Assembly: GCA_001600355.1 (NCBI GenBank)
Contig: BCJU01000001.1
Coordinates: forward strand, 3,679,178-3,743,177
Length of the DNA stretch: 64,000 nt
Origin: Meira nashicola
Taxonomy: Eukaryota > Basidiomycota > Exobasidiomycetes > Exobasidiales > Brachybasidiaceae
Direction: 5' to 3'
The notes below the pieces were generated by a model. That model had not been told where the DNA came from and did not search any database. It saw nothing but the letters and a program-made list of their open reading frames with translations. Positions within the stretch are counted from its first letter, which is position 1. Every line of letters starts with the position of its first letter. Positions 18,403-29,158 of the stretch are shown piece after piece. Position numbers and translations under genes: made by a program.

Positions 18403-20970
18403 ATGAAGTTGTTAATTACATTGCCATTGTTGGCATTAGTGACATTTGCAACTGCCTCTCTTGAACATCATCATAAACGAAACAATGCACAACAACATCA
18501 TCAATTATCTCAAGAACGTCGTGGGTTAAAGTTGGACACTTCCAACTTACTTGGAGAGATGCAAAAAGTGTTAAATCTTAATAATGAACATGAACGTACT
18601 CAATACAACGGTTTTCAGGGAACAATTTGGCCATTAAACATTCTTGATCATTCAAAACATCAAAATGCAAAACAATCTGCTCAACAAACATTACAAAAAG
18701 GAGCAAATGAAATTGGAGGAAATGCATATTCACCTGAATATAAACATTCACCAAATTGTTCAGGAACGGGAAATTGGAAAGATGCAGTTTCAAAAGCAAG
18801 AAAGTATATTGAAAAGTTTACATTAGAAGAACGTGTAAAGTTAGTAACTGGAGTTGGTTGGCAACTTGGACCAAAACCACGTTGTGTTGGTGATATTGCA
18901 TCGAATGAAAGGGTTGGATTTCCAGGTTTATGTTTAGAAGATTCACCGGCAGGTGTTCGATTTGCTGATTTAGTAAGCGTTTTTCCGGCTGGAATCACAA
19001 CTGCAGCAACATTTTCAAGTAAATTAACATTTCAACGTGGAAAAGCAATGGGAGAAGAATTTCATAAAAAAGGTGTAAATGTTCAACTTGGACCTGGAAT
19101 GAATTTAGTTCGTACGGCTGCTGGAGGTAGAAATTGGGAAATGTCATCTGGTGATCCTTATCTTACAGGAGAATCAGCTTATCATACAATCAAAGGTATT
19201 CAATCTCAAGGCGTTCAAGCATGTGCAAAACATTTAGTCGGAAACGAACAAGAAATTAATCGAAACACATACAGTTCAAATATTGACGCTCGTACTTTAC
19301 GTGAAATTTATCTACATCCATTCTTAAGAAGCGTTCAAGCTGATGTTGCTTCAATGATGTGTTCTTATAACCTTTTAAATAATTCTTGGGCATGTCAAAA
19401 TAGCGAATTGATGAATTATAACGTCAAAACTGAAATGGGATTCCAAGGTTATATAATGTCAGATTGGGGAGCACAACATTCGGGTGTTCTTTCAGCAAAT
19501 AGTGGCTTGGATATGACAATGCCAGGTCAAGTAGCATGTTGTGATCCTTCCATTCAAGGTTCTTTTTGGGGTGCAAACTTAACACAAGCCGTGAATAATG
19601 GTAGTGTTGATGCAAGTAGGGTTGAAGATATGGGCGTTCGTATTTTAGCTGGTTGGTATCTCTTAGGTCAAGATAAACAATATCCAAAGCCAAACTTTGA
19701 CGCTTTTGATCCTTTTTATGGTGATCACATAACTGCAACAACCGTTCAACATGCAAATGTGATTCGTGAAATTGGTGCTGCAGGTGCAGTTTTATTAAAA
19801 AATAAAAATAATGCACTTCCACTTAAAAAGAAAATGAGAAAGTTAGCAGTAGTTGGTGAAGATGCAGGACCTTCAAGACGTGGTGCGAATGAATTCGGTG
19901 ATCGTGGTGGAGTTGACGGTACGGTTGGAATAGGTTGGGGTTCAGGTACGGCTGATTATAGTTACTTTATTTCACCTTATGAAGCATTACAAGCTCGTGC
20001 AAGACAACATAATACTGGATTTTATTGGTCTTTTGATAATTTCGCACCCGGTCAAGCAATGACGATAAGTGATCAACGTGCTGGAGTTGATGCTGCAATC
20101 GTTTTCGTTCATGCTGATTCAGGTGAAAATTATATTACAGTTGATGGAAATATGGGCGATCGTAATAATTTAACTTTATGGGCAAACGGTGATAATTTAA
20201 TCAAAAATGTTTCTTCAGTAAATAATAACACAATCGTAGTCATTCATGCACCTTCTCAAATTGACGTAGAACAATGGATCGAAAATCCAAACGTTACTGC
20301 AGTCATTCATGCTCATATGGCCGGTGCAGAAGCAGGAAATGCTATTGCTGATGTCTTGTATGGTGACGTTAACCCGAGTGGTCGTTTACCTTATACAATT
20401 GCAAAAAAACGTAGCGATTATTCAGCTGATGTTCAATATTTCACTTCTCCTGATACTGATAAATCTCAAATTTATTATAACGAAAAACTCAACGTTGATT
20501 ATCGTCATTTTGATGCGGAAAATATTCAACCTAGATTCGAATTCGGTTTTGGATTATCATATACTAAATTTGATTATTCAAATTTAAGTGGAAATTGGTT
20601 AAATGGTAGTTCATCAAACGATGATTGGAATTCACGTAAATGGTATTTACCTTTACCTGATTGGTTATTCGAAGATGTTTATGAAATTTCATTCGAAGTA
20701 AAGAATACTGGAGGCGTTGATGGTTTTGAAGTTCCACAAGTTTACCTTGGATTCCCTACTCAAGCAGGAGAACCACCAAAAGTTTTACGTAAATTTGATC
20801 GTTATCCAATCAAAGCTGGTCAAACTAAACGTATTTCTTATCGATTAAACAGATATGATTTAAGTATTTGGGATGTCACTTCTTCTCGTTGGAGTAAACC
20901 ACAAGGTGATTGTAGTTTGTTCGTCGGTGCAAGTTCTCGTGATATTCGTCTTACGAAGAAAAAGTTGTAA
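18403..20970 (+). CDS. secreted GH3 beta-glucosidase
   Basis: An 855-residue glycoside hydrolase family 3 enzyme that releases terminal beta-glucose, typically from cellobiose and glucan oligomers outside the cell. The signal peptide is residues 1-18 (MKLLITLPLLALVTFATA), followed by a His-rich KR-containing pro-like stretch. The TIM-barrel domain carries KHLVGNEQEINR (K276, H277) and the nucleophile in IMSDWGA (D354). The alpha/beta sandwich domain has HADSGENYITVDGNMGDR, whose Glu is the usual acid/base. A fibronectin-III-like domain closes the protein (VKNTGGVDGFEVPQVYLGFP). All domains are complete and there is no intron. An insert of about 100 residues between the signal peptide and the first catalytic block is longer than usual. 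Plant cell-wall or glucan breakdown is the likely use. Confidence 0.95.
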   Translation: MKLLITLPLLALVTFATASLEHHHKRNNAQQHHQLSQERRGLKLDTSNLLGEMQKVLNLNNEHERTQYNGFQGTIWPLNILDHSKHQNAKQSAQQTLQKGANEIGGNAYSPEYKHSPNCSGTGNWKDAVSKARKYIEKFTLEERVKLVTGVGWQLGPKPRCVGDIASNERVGFPGLCLEDSPAGVRFADLVSVFPAGITTAATFSSKLTFQRGKAMGEEFHKKGVNVQLGPGMNLVRTAAGGRNWEMSSGDPYLTGESAYHTIKGIQSQGVQACAKHLVGNEQEINRNTYSSNIDARTLREIYLHPFLRSVQADVASMMCSYNLLNNSWACQNSELMNYNVKTEMGFQGYIMSDWGAQHSGVLSANSGLDMTMPGQVACCDPSIQGSFWGANLTQAVNNGSVDASRVEDMGVRILAGWYLLGQDKQYPKPNFDAFDPFYGDHITATTVQHANVIREIGAAGAVLLKNKNNALPLKKKMRKLAVVGEDAGPSRRGANEFGDRGGVDGTVGIGWGSGTADYSYFISPYEALQARARQHNTGFYWSFDNFAPGQAMTISDQRAGVDAAIVFVHADSGENYITVDGNMGDRNNLTLWANGDNLIKNVSSVNNNTIVVIHAPSQIDVEQWIENPNVTAVIHAHMAGAEAGNAIADVLYGDVNPSGRLPYTIAKKRSDYSADVQYFTSPDTDKSQIYYNEKLNVDYRHFDAENIQPRFEFGFGLSYTKFDYSNLSGNWLNGSSSNDDWNSRKWYLPLPDWLFEDVYEISFEVKNTGGVDGFEVPQVYLGFPTQAGEPPKVLRKFDRYPIKAGQTKRISYRLNRYDLSIWDVTSSRWSKPQGDCSLFVGASSRDIRLTKKKL

Positions 20971-21866
20971 AAGCCATCCTTTTAATGATATTTCCATTTA
21001 TTTCTCTGTGCTTATGTGTGTACTTCTTAGTCTATTTTTAAAGCCAAGCTTGTCCAAGCAAAATAAAAGAATATGCCAAGGATCTTTTAAACACAAGCTT
21101 CGGAATACCGCGTGTATGCAGCGCGCGTATCGCCCTGTTTTTACACTTTGATTGGAACACGTCCTTTTGCCCCGATGTCATCATGCATTTATTCATATTT
21201 ACAGTGTGTGTGCATGCAGAGGGGCTTTTTTTCTTGAAAACAATGCAGAATTAAATTTGAACCCGTGGGTGTTCGTTCAAGATCACTCAAAGAATATGTA
21301 ACAATGAAATCCATCTCTGGAATGCTACAATTTATTCCTAGTAAGTCCGATATGACAAGATCGGATCTTTCAATCCGTCATTTGCCCATTCTTCGGTCTC
21401 GGCGCCTTTTTTTTTGGTATTGCTGAGATTGTTCGAATGACGACTTCATTTTACACGCGACAAGGCGGAGTGTCGCCTAGCGTATTTTGCTGCAATATTT
21501 TTTTTAAGGTTGCACTGCTGCGCTAGGGGTTCAGTAAGCAAACCGTTTTTTTCCTTTTGATCTTTCTTGGCGAAAGATTTTTTGTTAGCCGACGGCAAAA
21601 GACAAAACCTTGGCAATCATATGTATGTATGAGTACAATCATATCTGTACAATGGGGAGATACGGTACGCTGTGCTCCGACGCCAAGCGGATTTCGACTA
21701 TTACCCCTTGATCAACAAAAGCCCTGCATAGAAAACAATCTTTTGCCGCCTTGACTCGGTGAATTGTTGTCGAAATGATTCTGTTCATAAATAAACTTCA
21801 ACTTATTTAATCTCGGTCAATTACCACCATCTCGGTATCACTCCGCCAACGGAAAAGAAAATCATC
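20971..21866. other. intergenic, no gene seen
   Basis: Terminator of the beta-glucosidase and promoter of the GMC oxidoreductase gene. Several poly-T runs; no RNA gene, repeat or convincing ORF. Confidence 0.5.
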
Positions 21867-23951
21867 ATGGGCCGTTTATCATTTACCTTGATCGCTTTTG
21901 CCATTTTGATTTCTACCACTTTAGCATCAACTATACGAAAAGAAGGCGTTCGATTTGGAGAAAGACAATGGCAAAAAATTGCTACTCGTGATGTAACCGG
22001 AGATGGTTCTTCGGTTGACGGTCAAACGTTTGATTATATTATTGTCGGAGGTGGCTTGGCAGGTTTGACAGTTGCAAATAGGATATCAGAAGATTCATCA
22101 TACTCAGTCCTTGTCATCGAAGCAGGTCCAGATATTTATGGAGCAGATCAATCAAAATTCTTAGTTCCTGCTGGCAATTTATACAATACTGCTGTCGGTA
22201 CCCAATACGATTGGCAATGGACGACAAGCTCTCAAAGCAATTTGAATAATAGACAACTCTCTTGGCCTCGTGGAAAAGTCTTGGGCGGTTCATCTTCCAT
22301 CAATGGATTGTACATGATTCGCGCAAGTAAGATCGAACATGATACGTGGGCATCGCTAAATAATGCATCAGATAAATGGGATTGGGATCATATGTTTGCC
22401 GCAATGAAAAAATCAGAAAATTTCCATGAGCCTACCCAACAAGTACGTCAATCAGTTCCTTCTTTAGGTTGGGATTCAACTTCACACGGGACTGATGGTC
22501 CCGTGCATATAGGATGGCCAGCCGTTTCATATCCTGCAATCGAAGGATTCTTGCAAGGAAACGCACAGACTGGTACACCAATCAGTGTAAATCCCGATAA
22601 TGGTGAATCATGGGGTGCATTTGTTGGCACTTCTGCAATCGATAATTCAAATTGGCAACGATCTTCAAGCAGAACGGCATATCTCAACGGGGTTGATCAA
22701 CGTTCGAACTTGCGAGTTTTGACCGGTAACCAAGTCACAAAAGTTCTTACTGAAGGAAGCGAGTCTGACGGTGGAGTGAATGCGACCGGAGTTCAATTTG
22801 CACGTTGGTCTGGTGATCAAGTTAGAATAGCATATGCTCGTCGTGAAGTGATTTTGAGTGGAGGAGCGATTAACTCACCTGCTCTTTTACAATTGAGCGG
22901 AATTGGAGATGCACAACAATTACAAAACGTTGGTGTAGATTCGATTATCGATCTGCCCGGTGTTGGTCATAATGTTCAAGATCATTTAAGTTGGTCGATC
23001 GCCTATTCTCCAGCTTCAGGTGTTCAAATGCCCGCTCAAAGCGTAACAGGTAATGCACAAGCTGATTCGTTTGTCAATTCGGCTACTTCTTACGTCAACA
23101 CGACCACATTGTTTGGTGCTGATGGATCTCAACAATTGATCAATCAAGCTAGAAGCGGTTTGGATAGCGCCATCAATTCTGCAAATGTTCGTGATGAAGT
23201 CAAAGCTGCTTACAGAACAACAATGAATGCACAAATCAATGATGTTTTCGGAAGCCCAATCGGACCAATTGAGATCTTGCATGCATTGACATTTGGAACA
23301 ATTCAACTACAAGTGGCTTTGCAACATCCTTTGTCACGAGGTTCGATTTTGATCAACTCGGCAAACCCATTCAATGCACCAACAATTGATCCAGGTTATT
23401 TGAATTCGGACATTGATTTGCAAATGCTACGAGCAGGGTTCAAGCAAGCAAGAAAGATTGGTCAAAGTTCTGCAATGAGTAATTATCTTGGTCAAGAATT
23501 ATCACCTGGTTCTGGTGTACAATCTGATGCACAATGGAACGATTATATTCGTAATAACGTCGCTACCGAGTATCATCCAAGTAGTGGTTGTGGAATGTTA
23601 CCAAGAGAACAAGGTGGAGTTGTTGATCCCAATTTGTTGGTTTATGGAACGAAGAATTTGAGAGTGATCGATTCCAGTGTTCCACCTTTGGCCGTTAGTG
23701 CGCATTTGATGACGATTGTGTATGGATTGGCGGAAATTGGATCAGAAATTGTCATCAATGCTCGTCAACCACCACCTTCTGCGAACGAAGGTCAGAATAA
23801 TAATTCTTCATCCAACAACACTGCAGGAACATCCACAGGCGGGAACAATTTGGGAAGAGCAAGTAGTGCATCCACTTTAGCCTCTTCCAGCATCTCTGCT
23901 GGTATTATTGCCATCCTGGGTATGTCTTTAGCATCCCTTCTGCTCTTGTGA
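21867..23951 (+). CDS. GPI-anchored GMC oxidoreductase
   Basis: A 694-residue FAD-dependent glucose-methanol-choline family oxidase or dehydrogenase, related to aryl-alcohol oxidase and glucose oxidase/dehydrogenase. Signal peptide residues 1-20. The FAD-binding motif DYIIVGGGLAGLTVANRI has glycines at 61-63 and 66. GMC signature 1 is PRGKVLGGSSSINGL and signature 2 is SGGAINSPALLQLSGIG. The active-site pair is H570 in EYHPSSGCG and H613 in SAHLMT; family members have His-His or His-Asn here. After residue 635 comes an Asn/Ser/Thr-rich spacer, then the hydrophobic end SAGIIAILGMSLASLLLL, which with preceding small residues reads as a GPI-anchor signal. Most GMC oxidases are simply secreted, so a surface anchor is notable. 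The substrate cannot be told from sequence. Confidence 0.93.
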   Translation: MGRLSFTLIAFAILISTTLASTIRKEGVRFGERQWQKIATRDVTGDGSSVDGQTFDYIIVGGGLAGLTVANRISEDSSYSVLVIEAGPDIYGADQSKFLVPAGNLYNTAVGTQYDWQWTTSSQSNLNNRQLSWPRGKVLGGSSSINGLYMIRASKIEHDTWASLNNASDKWDWDHMFAAMKKSENFHEPTQQVRQSVPSLGWDSTSHGTDGPVHIGWPAVSYPAIEGFLQGNAQTGTPISVNPDNGESWGAFVGTSAIDNSNWQRSSSRTAYLNGVDQRSNLRVLTGNQVTKVLTEGSESDGGVNATGVQFARWSGDQVRIAYARREVILSGGAINSPALLQLSGIGDAQQLQNVGVDSIIDLPGVGHNVQDHLSWSIAYSPASGVQMPAQSVTGNAQADSFVNSATSYVNTTTLFGADGSQQLINQARSGLDSAINSANVRDEVKAAYRTTMNAQINDVFGSPIGPIEILHALTFGTIQLQVALQHPLSRGSILINSANPFNAPTIDPGYLNSDIDLQMLRAGFKQARKIGQSSAMSNYLGQELSPGSGVQSDAQWNDYIRNNVATEYHPSSGCGMLPREQGGVVDPNLLVYGTKNLRVIDSSVPPLAVSAHLMTIVYGLAEIGSEIVINARQPPPSANEGQNNNSSSNNTAGTSTGGNNLGRASSASTLASSSISAGIIAILGMSLASLLLL

Positions 23952-24409
23952 TACAAGCAAGATTTAATCTGCTAAAATAATGCATAATGTATACTATCAA
24001 GGATATAAATCCTACCCTCTCATATAATCGATTCAGCAAAAACAGCACATGGACAATGGATTTATTCTTTTTCATTCTTTCTGCGAAATGCCTGCTTGTG
24101 ATAGAAAAACGGAACATTACAGACCCACACGCAAGAAGGACGAGGGAGGCATTGCCATTTATTACGCCATCTTTTGGGCTGTTCAATATTGATCTTGCAG
24201 TAGCCCTTTACGCCGAATGAAATTCATAAGCGAGACAAACAGAAATAAAAAATAAAATAAAACTTCCCCTTCCTTTCAGTCCTCGGATTGGTACCTTTCT
24301 CCTTCTCTTGATACACAGCCTTTTATTCATGAGATTGCAAAAGTGATTTTTACATTTTGGAATCTTGTTTTTGAACTTGATCGTCATCAGAACAACTTCA
24401 TCTAAGAAG
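23952..24409. other. intergenic, no gene seen
   Basis: 458 bp between the GMC gene and the next membrane protein gene. Nothing specific seen. Confidence 0.45.
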
Positions 24410-27037
24410 ATGGCACCACGACACTTATTAACAATTACTTCACAAGATCCGACAATTAATTTACAAAACAAGCAATTTTTAACAGAAGAAGTTCGATCAT
24501 CTTCCTCAAGACATGGAGATGGAATTTTGTTCAAAAAAGATGAAGTAGGCAATGTGAAAAGACCAAACAAGGTTAAATTCGATTTGAACACTTCCACCAG
24601 AATGAGGAGTGTTTCAATCAATTCTAATCGATCTGATTTAACTTCAATGACTGGAACAACTGTAGAGGTTTTCTCAGAAGAAGGTCCTATACAAGAGAAA
24701 GGAACATCTCTCACAGAAGAAAGCCAATCAAGTCAACCAGAAAGTATTGATGAAGAAGAAAAACGAATCAAAGAAAGACAACGTCATGCATCTTATTATC
24801 GATCTTCACGTTTGCCAAGCGGAGGAAAAGATGCAATTTTATATAATCGTTATAGAGTATTACGAGCTCTACTTATCATTATTGGAGGATGGTTTTTATT
24901 ATTAAGTATTTGTTTTGGATTTAAATTTTTAGCGGTAAAATATCATTGGCATGCACCTGATGGATTGGCAGAATATATAAATAATAATTCAACTGCAAGC
25001 GCTCAATGGTTCACGTTTGCAGGTGTTTTTCTAGGAGAATTAGCTTTGATCTTATGGGGACATTCGATCAGTTATATGGCTTTCAGAAGATTAGCATATG
25101 GAAAAAGAAGAACGGAATTATTAACTTTAGCAGCATGGAATGAGATGTCAAGAGCAGGTTATACGTTAAGTAAAAGAAGACCACTTTGGCCAATAATAAC
25201 GATTATTATCTTTGTCGGAAATACTTTCTTACCTGCAGGATTTTCAACTTTATTAACTCCAAAACAAATGGTAGTTACAACTCCTTATAGTGGACATGAA
25301 CTTGATCAATTATCACCTGGTTTTGCAGGAGCTATAAGTTTTATGCCTGCTTCTACTTTTCCAAATCCGGCAAATCTTTCTTGTGGTTCACATTTCGTTT
25401 CAAATTTTTGGACATTTTCTTCTCATCCAAGTACAATTTTTGATCCTTGTCCTTCTCTTGATGATGTTCAAACTTTAATTTCAGCTGGTCGTGCAAAGTT
25501 GGAAGCAAGTATAAATCAATCAGAACCTTTGTTCAAATTACCTGGAAGTGTAACATTTATTGGTGGAACAGGAGGAGTTTCAAGTTTAGGTCCTTTAGGT
25601 ATAATTCCTTGGGGACTTTGGAGTTCACCTCCAAAGAGAAGTCCAACGCCAAAAGGATATAATTATACATATATCTTAGAACAACAAGGTCTAACGGTTG
25701 ATGTTCATTGTTGGCAACCAAAGAAAGAAGCTGAATTACAAATATTAAAAACTGAATCAACTCATATTCCACATCTTTTAAAAGTGATTTTACATTGTAG
25801 TCATGATGCAGATGAAAGTGATGTTGAAATTTCATATCATTATATCGGATCATCATCAATTATACTCAAAGGATGTACAGGAAAGAATGCAAAATTACAA
25901 GATGATCCTGATTCTACAATAATGTACTTTAAAGATGCAGGTGCATCAATTTATGGAACTCAAGGATCAGAATTAGGAGGAGATTTAATATGCGAGCTTA
26001 AATCTAGATGGACAAGAAATAATGTAGTTTATTCATCAAGAAGGAATACTATTCGAGTAAGTTTAGTAGATGGAGAAGATCGTACAGCGGCAAATAGATT
26101 GACAGGCTATCATGGAGAATTAGGACCAGGAACACAACCATTCTCACCTACTTCAGAAGAAAGTAAACATAGATTCTTTCAATATTATACTCGCTTACTC
26201 ACAGTTCAAGGCGCTTTATCGGCTGTAGGAAATGCATTCGTATTCACATCTTCATTAAGTGCCGCTCTTAATGCTTCAGATGGAAGGGCAAGAGATTATA
26301 GTTTAGCAACATCAACTCCTAAACTAAAGTCAAAAAATGGAACAATATCAACGCATTCAAATACAACGACCAATTTACACTCTTCTTCTTATCAACCAAT
26401 TTTGAATCGAACTGCACATTCAGTAGTTACTTTACAAGATTTAAACGAAACAGTTTTATTCGGAAAAGATTCAGCCATACAATCTTTAGCTGCTTTTAAT
26501 GCACGTGTGAATGCACAAAGAGTTCAAACTTGGATTCAACCTGCTCAAGTTGAAATTTTTATAAAAGGAGTATTTGAATATGCGGCAACAAGTCAACGAG
26601 AATGGTTTCAACATTATGCAGTTGATGGAGGAGGATGGTATGGATCAATAAGTGAATCAAACGGAACGAGAATAGTAAAAGGTAAATGGCAACAAGAAAC
26701 AGTTGGTTGGGGAGAAAGTACGCAAAATAATAGCTCTTTCGTTTATTATTCTTTAATTCCACTTCTTTGCTTTGCAATTACAAGTATAGGAATGATTTTA
26801 TGGAGTCATTGGTTTGATGCCCCACGTGAAACGCCAAGAGCGCCAGACGTTGACCCGACAGATTGGCTTGAAGCAGTGATTGCAAGTGCTCAAGGCGATT
26901 TATATAAAGCATTCCCCGAACCTTCTTTAGGAACTCATAAAGGTTTAGTTGAGGCGCAAAAGATTCGAATAAGATTTGGACACGTTTATGAAAATGAAGA
27001 AGAAAAGCCAAGCTTAGGTTTCGTTTGTGCCGATTAA
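24410..27037 (+). CDS. four-helix membrane protein with large lumenal domain, unknown
   Basis: An 875-residue protein I cannot assign to a named family. I start at the ATG at 24410 (context AAGATGGC); upstream extension uses TTG. A polar Ser/Arg-rich N-terminal region of about 145 residues precedes three hydrophobic helices near 151-172 (LLIIIGGWFLLLSICFGF), 200-222 and 259-282. A long soluble region of about 490 residues follows, with scattered Cys and several N-glycosylation sequons (NLS, NQS, NYT, NGT, NST, NET, NSS). A last helix lies at about 778-800 (LIPLLCFAITSIGMILW) with a short charged tail. The layout predicts a cell-surface or lumenal ectodomain held between helices 3 and 4. The next gene, on the same strand 196 bp away, also encodes a four-helix protein, which hints at a shared role. 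Confidence 0.75.
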   Translation: MAPRHLLTITSQDPTINLQNKQFLTEEVRSSSSRHGDGILFKKDEVGNVKRPNKVKFDLNTSTRMRSVSINSNRSDLTSMTGTTVEVFSEEGPIQEKGTSLTEESQSSQPESIDEEEKRIKERQRHASYYRSSRLPSGGKDAILYNRYRVLRALLIIIGGWFLLLSICFGFKFLAVKYHWHAPDGLAEYINNNSTASAQWFTFAGVFLGELALILWGHSISYMAFRRLAYGKRRTELLTLAAWNEMSRAGYTLSKRRPLWPIITIIIFVGNTFLPAGFSTLLTPKQMVVTTPYSGHELDQLSPGFAGAISFMPASTFPNPANLSCGSHFVSNFWTFSSHPSTIFDPCPSLDDVQTLISAGRAKLEASINQSEPLFKLPGSVTFIGGTGGVSSLGPLGIIPWGLWSSPPKRSPTPKGYNYTYILEQQGLTVDVHCWQPKKEAELQILKTESTHIPHLLKVILHCSHDADESDVEISYHYIGSSSIILKGCTGKNAKLQDDPDSTIMYFKDAGASIYGTQGSELGGDLICELKSRWTRNNVVYSSRRNTIRVSLVDGEDRTAANRLTGYHGELGPGTQPFSPTSEESKHRFFQYYTRLLTVQGALSAVGNAFVFTSSLSAALNASDGRARDYSLATSTPKLKSKNGTISTHSNTTTNLHSSSYQPILNRTAHSVVTLQDLNETVLFGKDSAIQSLAAFNARVNAQRVQTWIQPAQVEIFIKGVFEYAATSQREWFQHYAVDGGGWYGSISESNGTRIVKGKWQQETVGWGESTQNNSSFVYYSLIPLLCFAITSIGMILWSHWFDAPRETPRAPDVDPTDWLEAVIASAQGDLYKAFPEPSLGTHKGLVEAQKIRIRFGHVYENEEEKPSLGFVCAD

Positions 27038-27233
27038 AGTAAAGGGGGCTGCAGAAAATATGCCAAGGGGGATCATCATCGAAAGAAACGCCATCAGGGG
27101 CAGTGCGTGCGGGGCAATGAAAAAGGCGTTATCATTCTGGCTATGTGAATATGGACATTTGTGTGTATAAAAACGTGTGTACAATTTAACCTTCTTTATC
27201 TTTCATCATCATAATAACAATCTTTTTGACAAT

Positions 27234-29024
27234 ATGATGAGCACAACTCAATTATATTTCAATTTATTACCTTCTGATCTTTGTGCAGCTTCAAATTTTC
27301 GACATGCTTTTATCTGGGTTGCATCGATTGAATTAATCTTAACGAGCGTTTCAGCAGGTCTGTCGCTTACACTTTCAATTGCAATTTATACACATCAAAA
27401 ATTCATTAGATTTCATACAAGCTTTCATCCTTTTTTACAAGCAAGTGTTTTTTTAACGTTTAGTATTTGTTTAATCTTTAAAGCAATCTCTTTGGCAGGT
27501 TTAACATTGGCAATCTTACTTAATGATGGAGAAATTTTTATTACATGTGCTCAAGAAGATATTGATGAATTAATGAAAAGTGACGAATATAAATATTTTA
27601 ATCATGCAGAAGCAATTATTTATAATACAGAAGAACAATCTGCTTTTCATAGTGGATTACTTGTTTCCGATCAAATGACATTAATGCCAGGTCCATACAA
27701 TTGTGGAACGGATAGAAGATGTTTATATAGAGCTGCAAGTAATTTAGCCATCAAATCAGCAGAATCATTCTCGAATAGAGCACCAGTTGCAATCGCTTTA
27801 CGTGGAAGTGCACCTCAAGATGTTTATACGAATCCAACAGAAGTTGCAAGAAGATGCTTTTCAAGAAGACAAGCATGTTTGCATAGATTACGTCATATAA
27901 TGGCAGTTTATCCAATCTTACAACTTTTATTCGGAGTTGCATCAACTGCTTTTTGGTTTAGCAGTGATGATATACATCCGGATTTAGTTATGAAAGCTTT
28001 TTATTTATCACAATTACCTTCTTTACGTTTATTCAATACTTATTTAGCAATTTGGGCAATTGGTTTAATCAGTATAATGTTGTTTCTCTTGATTGCAACA
28101 TGGCATTATGCAAGAGTTGATTGGCAAATGCAAGTTTTAGCAGTTCATCACGTTTTAAATTTATCACAACAAAATCGTGATGATGATGATGATGAACGTA
28201 AACCAAAAAAGGAAAAGAGCGAATGTTGTCCTTCTTGTCGTAAACGTGAAAAGAATCGAAAAGAAAAACAAAAAGAACGTATTCGTGATAGTTATTCATT
28301 AAGAAAAGCAGTAAAGAAAGAAGAAAAGATTATTCAACGTCAAGAAAGAAAGATGGAAAGATTAGCTTCAAATTCAACAATAAGACAAACACTTTCAAAA
28401 GAAGATAGAAAATCAACTTGGGATGATGTTCAACAACATAGAGAAAATGCTTTAAATTCACTTTTACGTAATAGTTCAAATGAATTGACTACAAAACCTC
28501 TTCAATTGCTCGCCACTCTTTCGGGAGACGAAGATAGGAATAAATCACCTTCAAATGTACCAGTTTCTCCAACTGGTTTATCTATTGTGATGTCAAATAA
28601 TGTTGGTGCCGCTCAACCTACAAGAACAATTGGTAGCGTTGCAACTTTTGGTCATAGAATGTCAACTGTATTCTCTTCTTCTGATGACTCTTATTTTTAT
28701 CAACAACCAGAAGGACCAACGATTTTACGTTCTCATACATTTGGAATTGATGATATCGAAGGAGCAAGATGGTCTGAAGAAGGTAATTATTCTGATCCAA
28801 TTATTGAAAGACCCGCGAGACCTTTAACTGTAATTCTTGCACCAAATTCAATCGAGCAAGATACAAAATTAAGACCAAAATCAATCTTACAAGCAGATTC
28901 TAGACCGATAAGTACTAGAAAGCAAAAACATGTAACTTTCCCGGCAATAGTTGACGGTAAAGAGGAAAATTTATCTCACTCCCCCCATCATGTTAGACCA
29001 CCGCCTAAAGCTATGCTTCCATGA
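27234..29024 (+). CDS. four-helix membrane protein with basic cytosolic tail, unknown
   Basis: A 596-residue protein, family not recognised. The first ATG is at 27234, with another directly after at 27237; the frame extension upstream uses GTG. Hydrophobic helices lie near 23-52 (FIWVASIELILTSVSAGLSL), 68-96, 223-244 (YPILQLLFGVASTAFWF) and 268-292 (LAIWAIGLISIMLFLLIATW). Helices 2 and 3 are separated by a 125-residue loop with a few Cys. The C-terminal half is soluble. It begins with a strongly charged Lys/Arg/Glu stretch (about 318-395, including CCPSCRKREKNRKEKQKERIR) that may form a coiled coil, then is Ser-rich and disordered. Located 196 bp after another four-helix gene of unknown role. 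No catalytic motif is visible. Confidence 0.75.
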   Translation: MMSTTQLYFNLLPSDLCAASNFRHAFIWVASIELILTSVSAGLSLTLSIAIYTHQKFIRFHTSFHPFLQASVFLTFSICLIFKAISLAGLTLAILLNDGEIFITCAQEDIDELMKSDEYKYFNHAEAIIYNTEEQSAFHSGLLVSDQMTLMPGPYNCGTDRRCLYRAASNLAIKSAESFSNRAPVAIALRGSAPQDVYTNPTEVARRCFSRRQACLHRLRHIMAVYPILQLLFGVASTAFWFSSDDIHPDLVMKAFYLSQLPSLRLFNTYLAIWAIGLISIMLFLLIATWHYARVDWQMQVLAVHHVLNLSQQNRDDDDDERKPKKEKSECCPSCRKREKNRKEKQKERIRDSYSLRKAVKKEEKIIQRQERKMERLASNSTIRQTLSKEDRKSTWDDVQQHRENALNSLLRNSSNELTTKPLQLLATLSGDEDRNKSPSNVPVSPTGLSIVMSNNVGAAQPTRTIGSVATFGHRMSTVFSSSDDSYFYQQPEGPTILRSHTFGIDDIEGARWSEEGNYSDPIIERPARPLTVILAPNSIEQDTKLRPKSILQADSRPISTRKQKHVTFPAIVDGKEENLSHSPHHVRPPPKAMLP

Positions 29025-29158
29025 TGCTATTATTCCTGTACTAAAGTTTTTTTTTTCCTTCTACTTTTTTTTTCTTTTTATTATTATTTTATGCATGCAT
29101 TCTATTGAAAGTTAAAAGATAAATACCATTAAAATGAAATTAAGGAGGATACAAACCA

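Noticed and set aside
24208..24714. 168-codon minus-strand frame
   Set aside because: Mostly antisense to the N-terminal coding part of the four-helix protein gene at 24410; composition fits a shadow frame.
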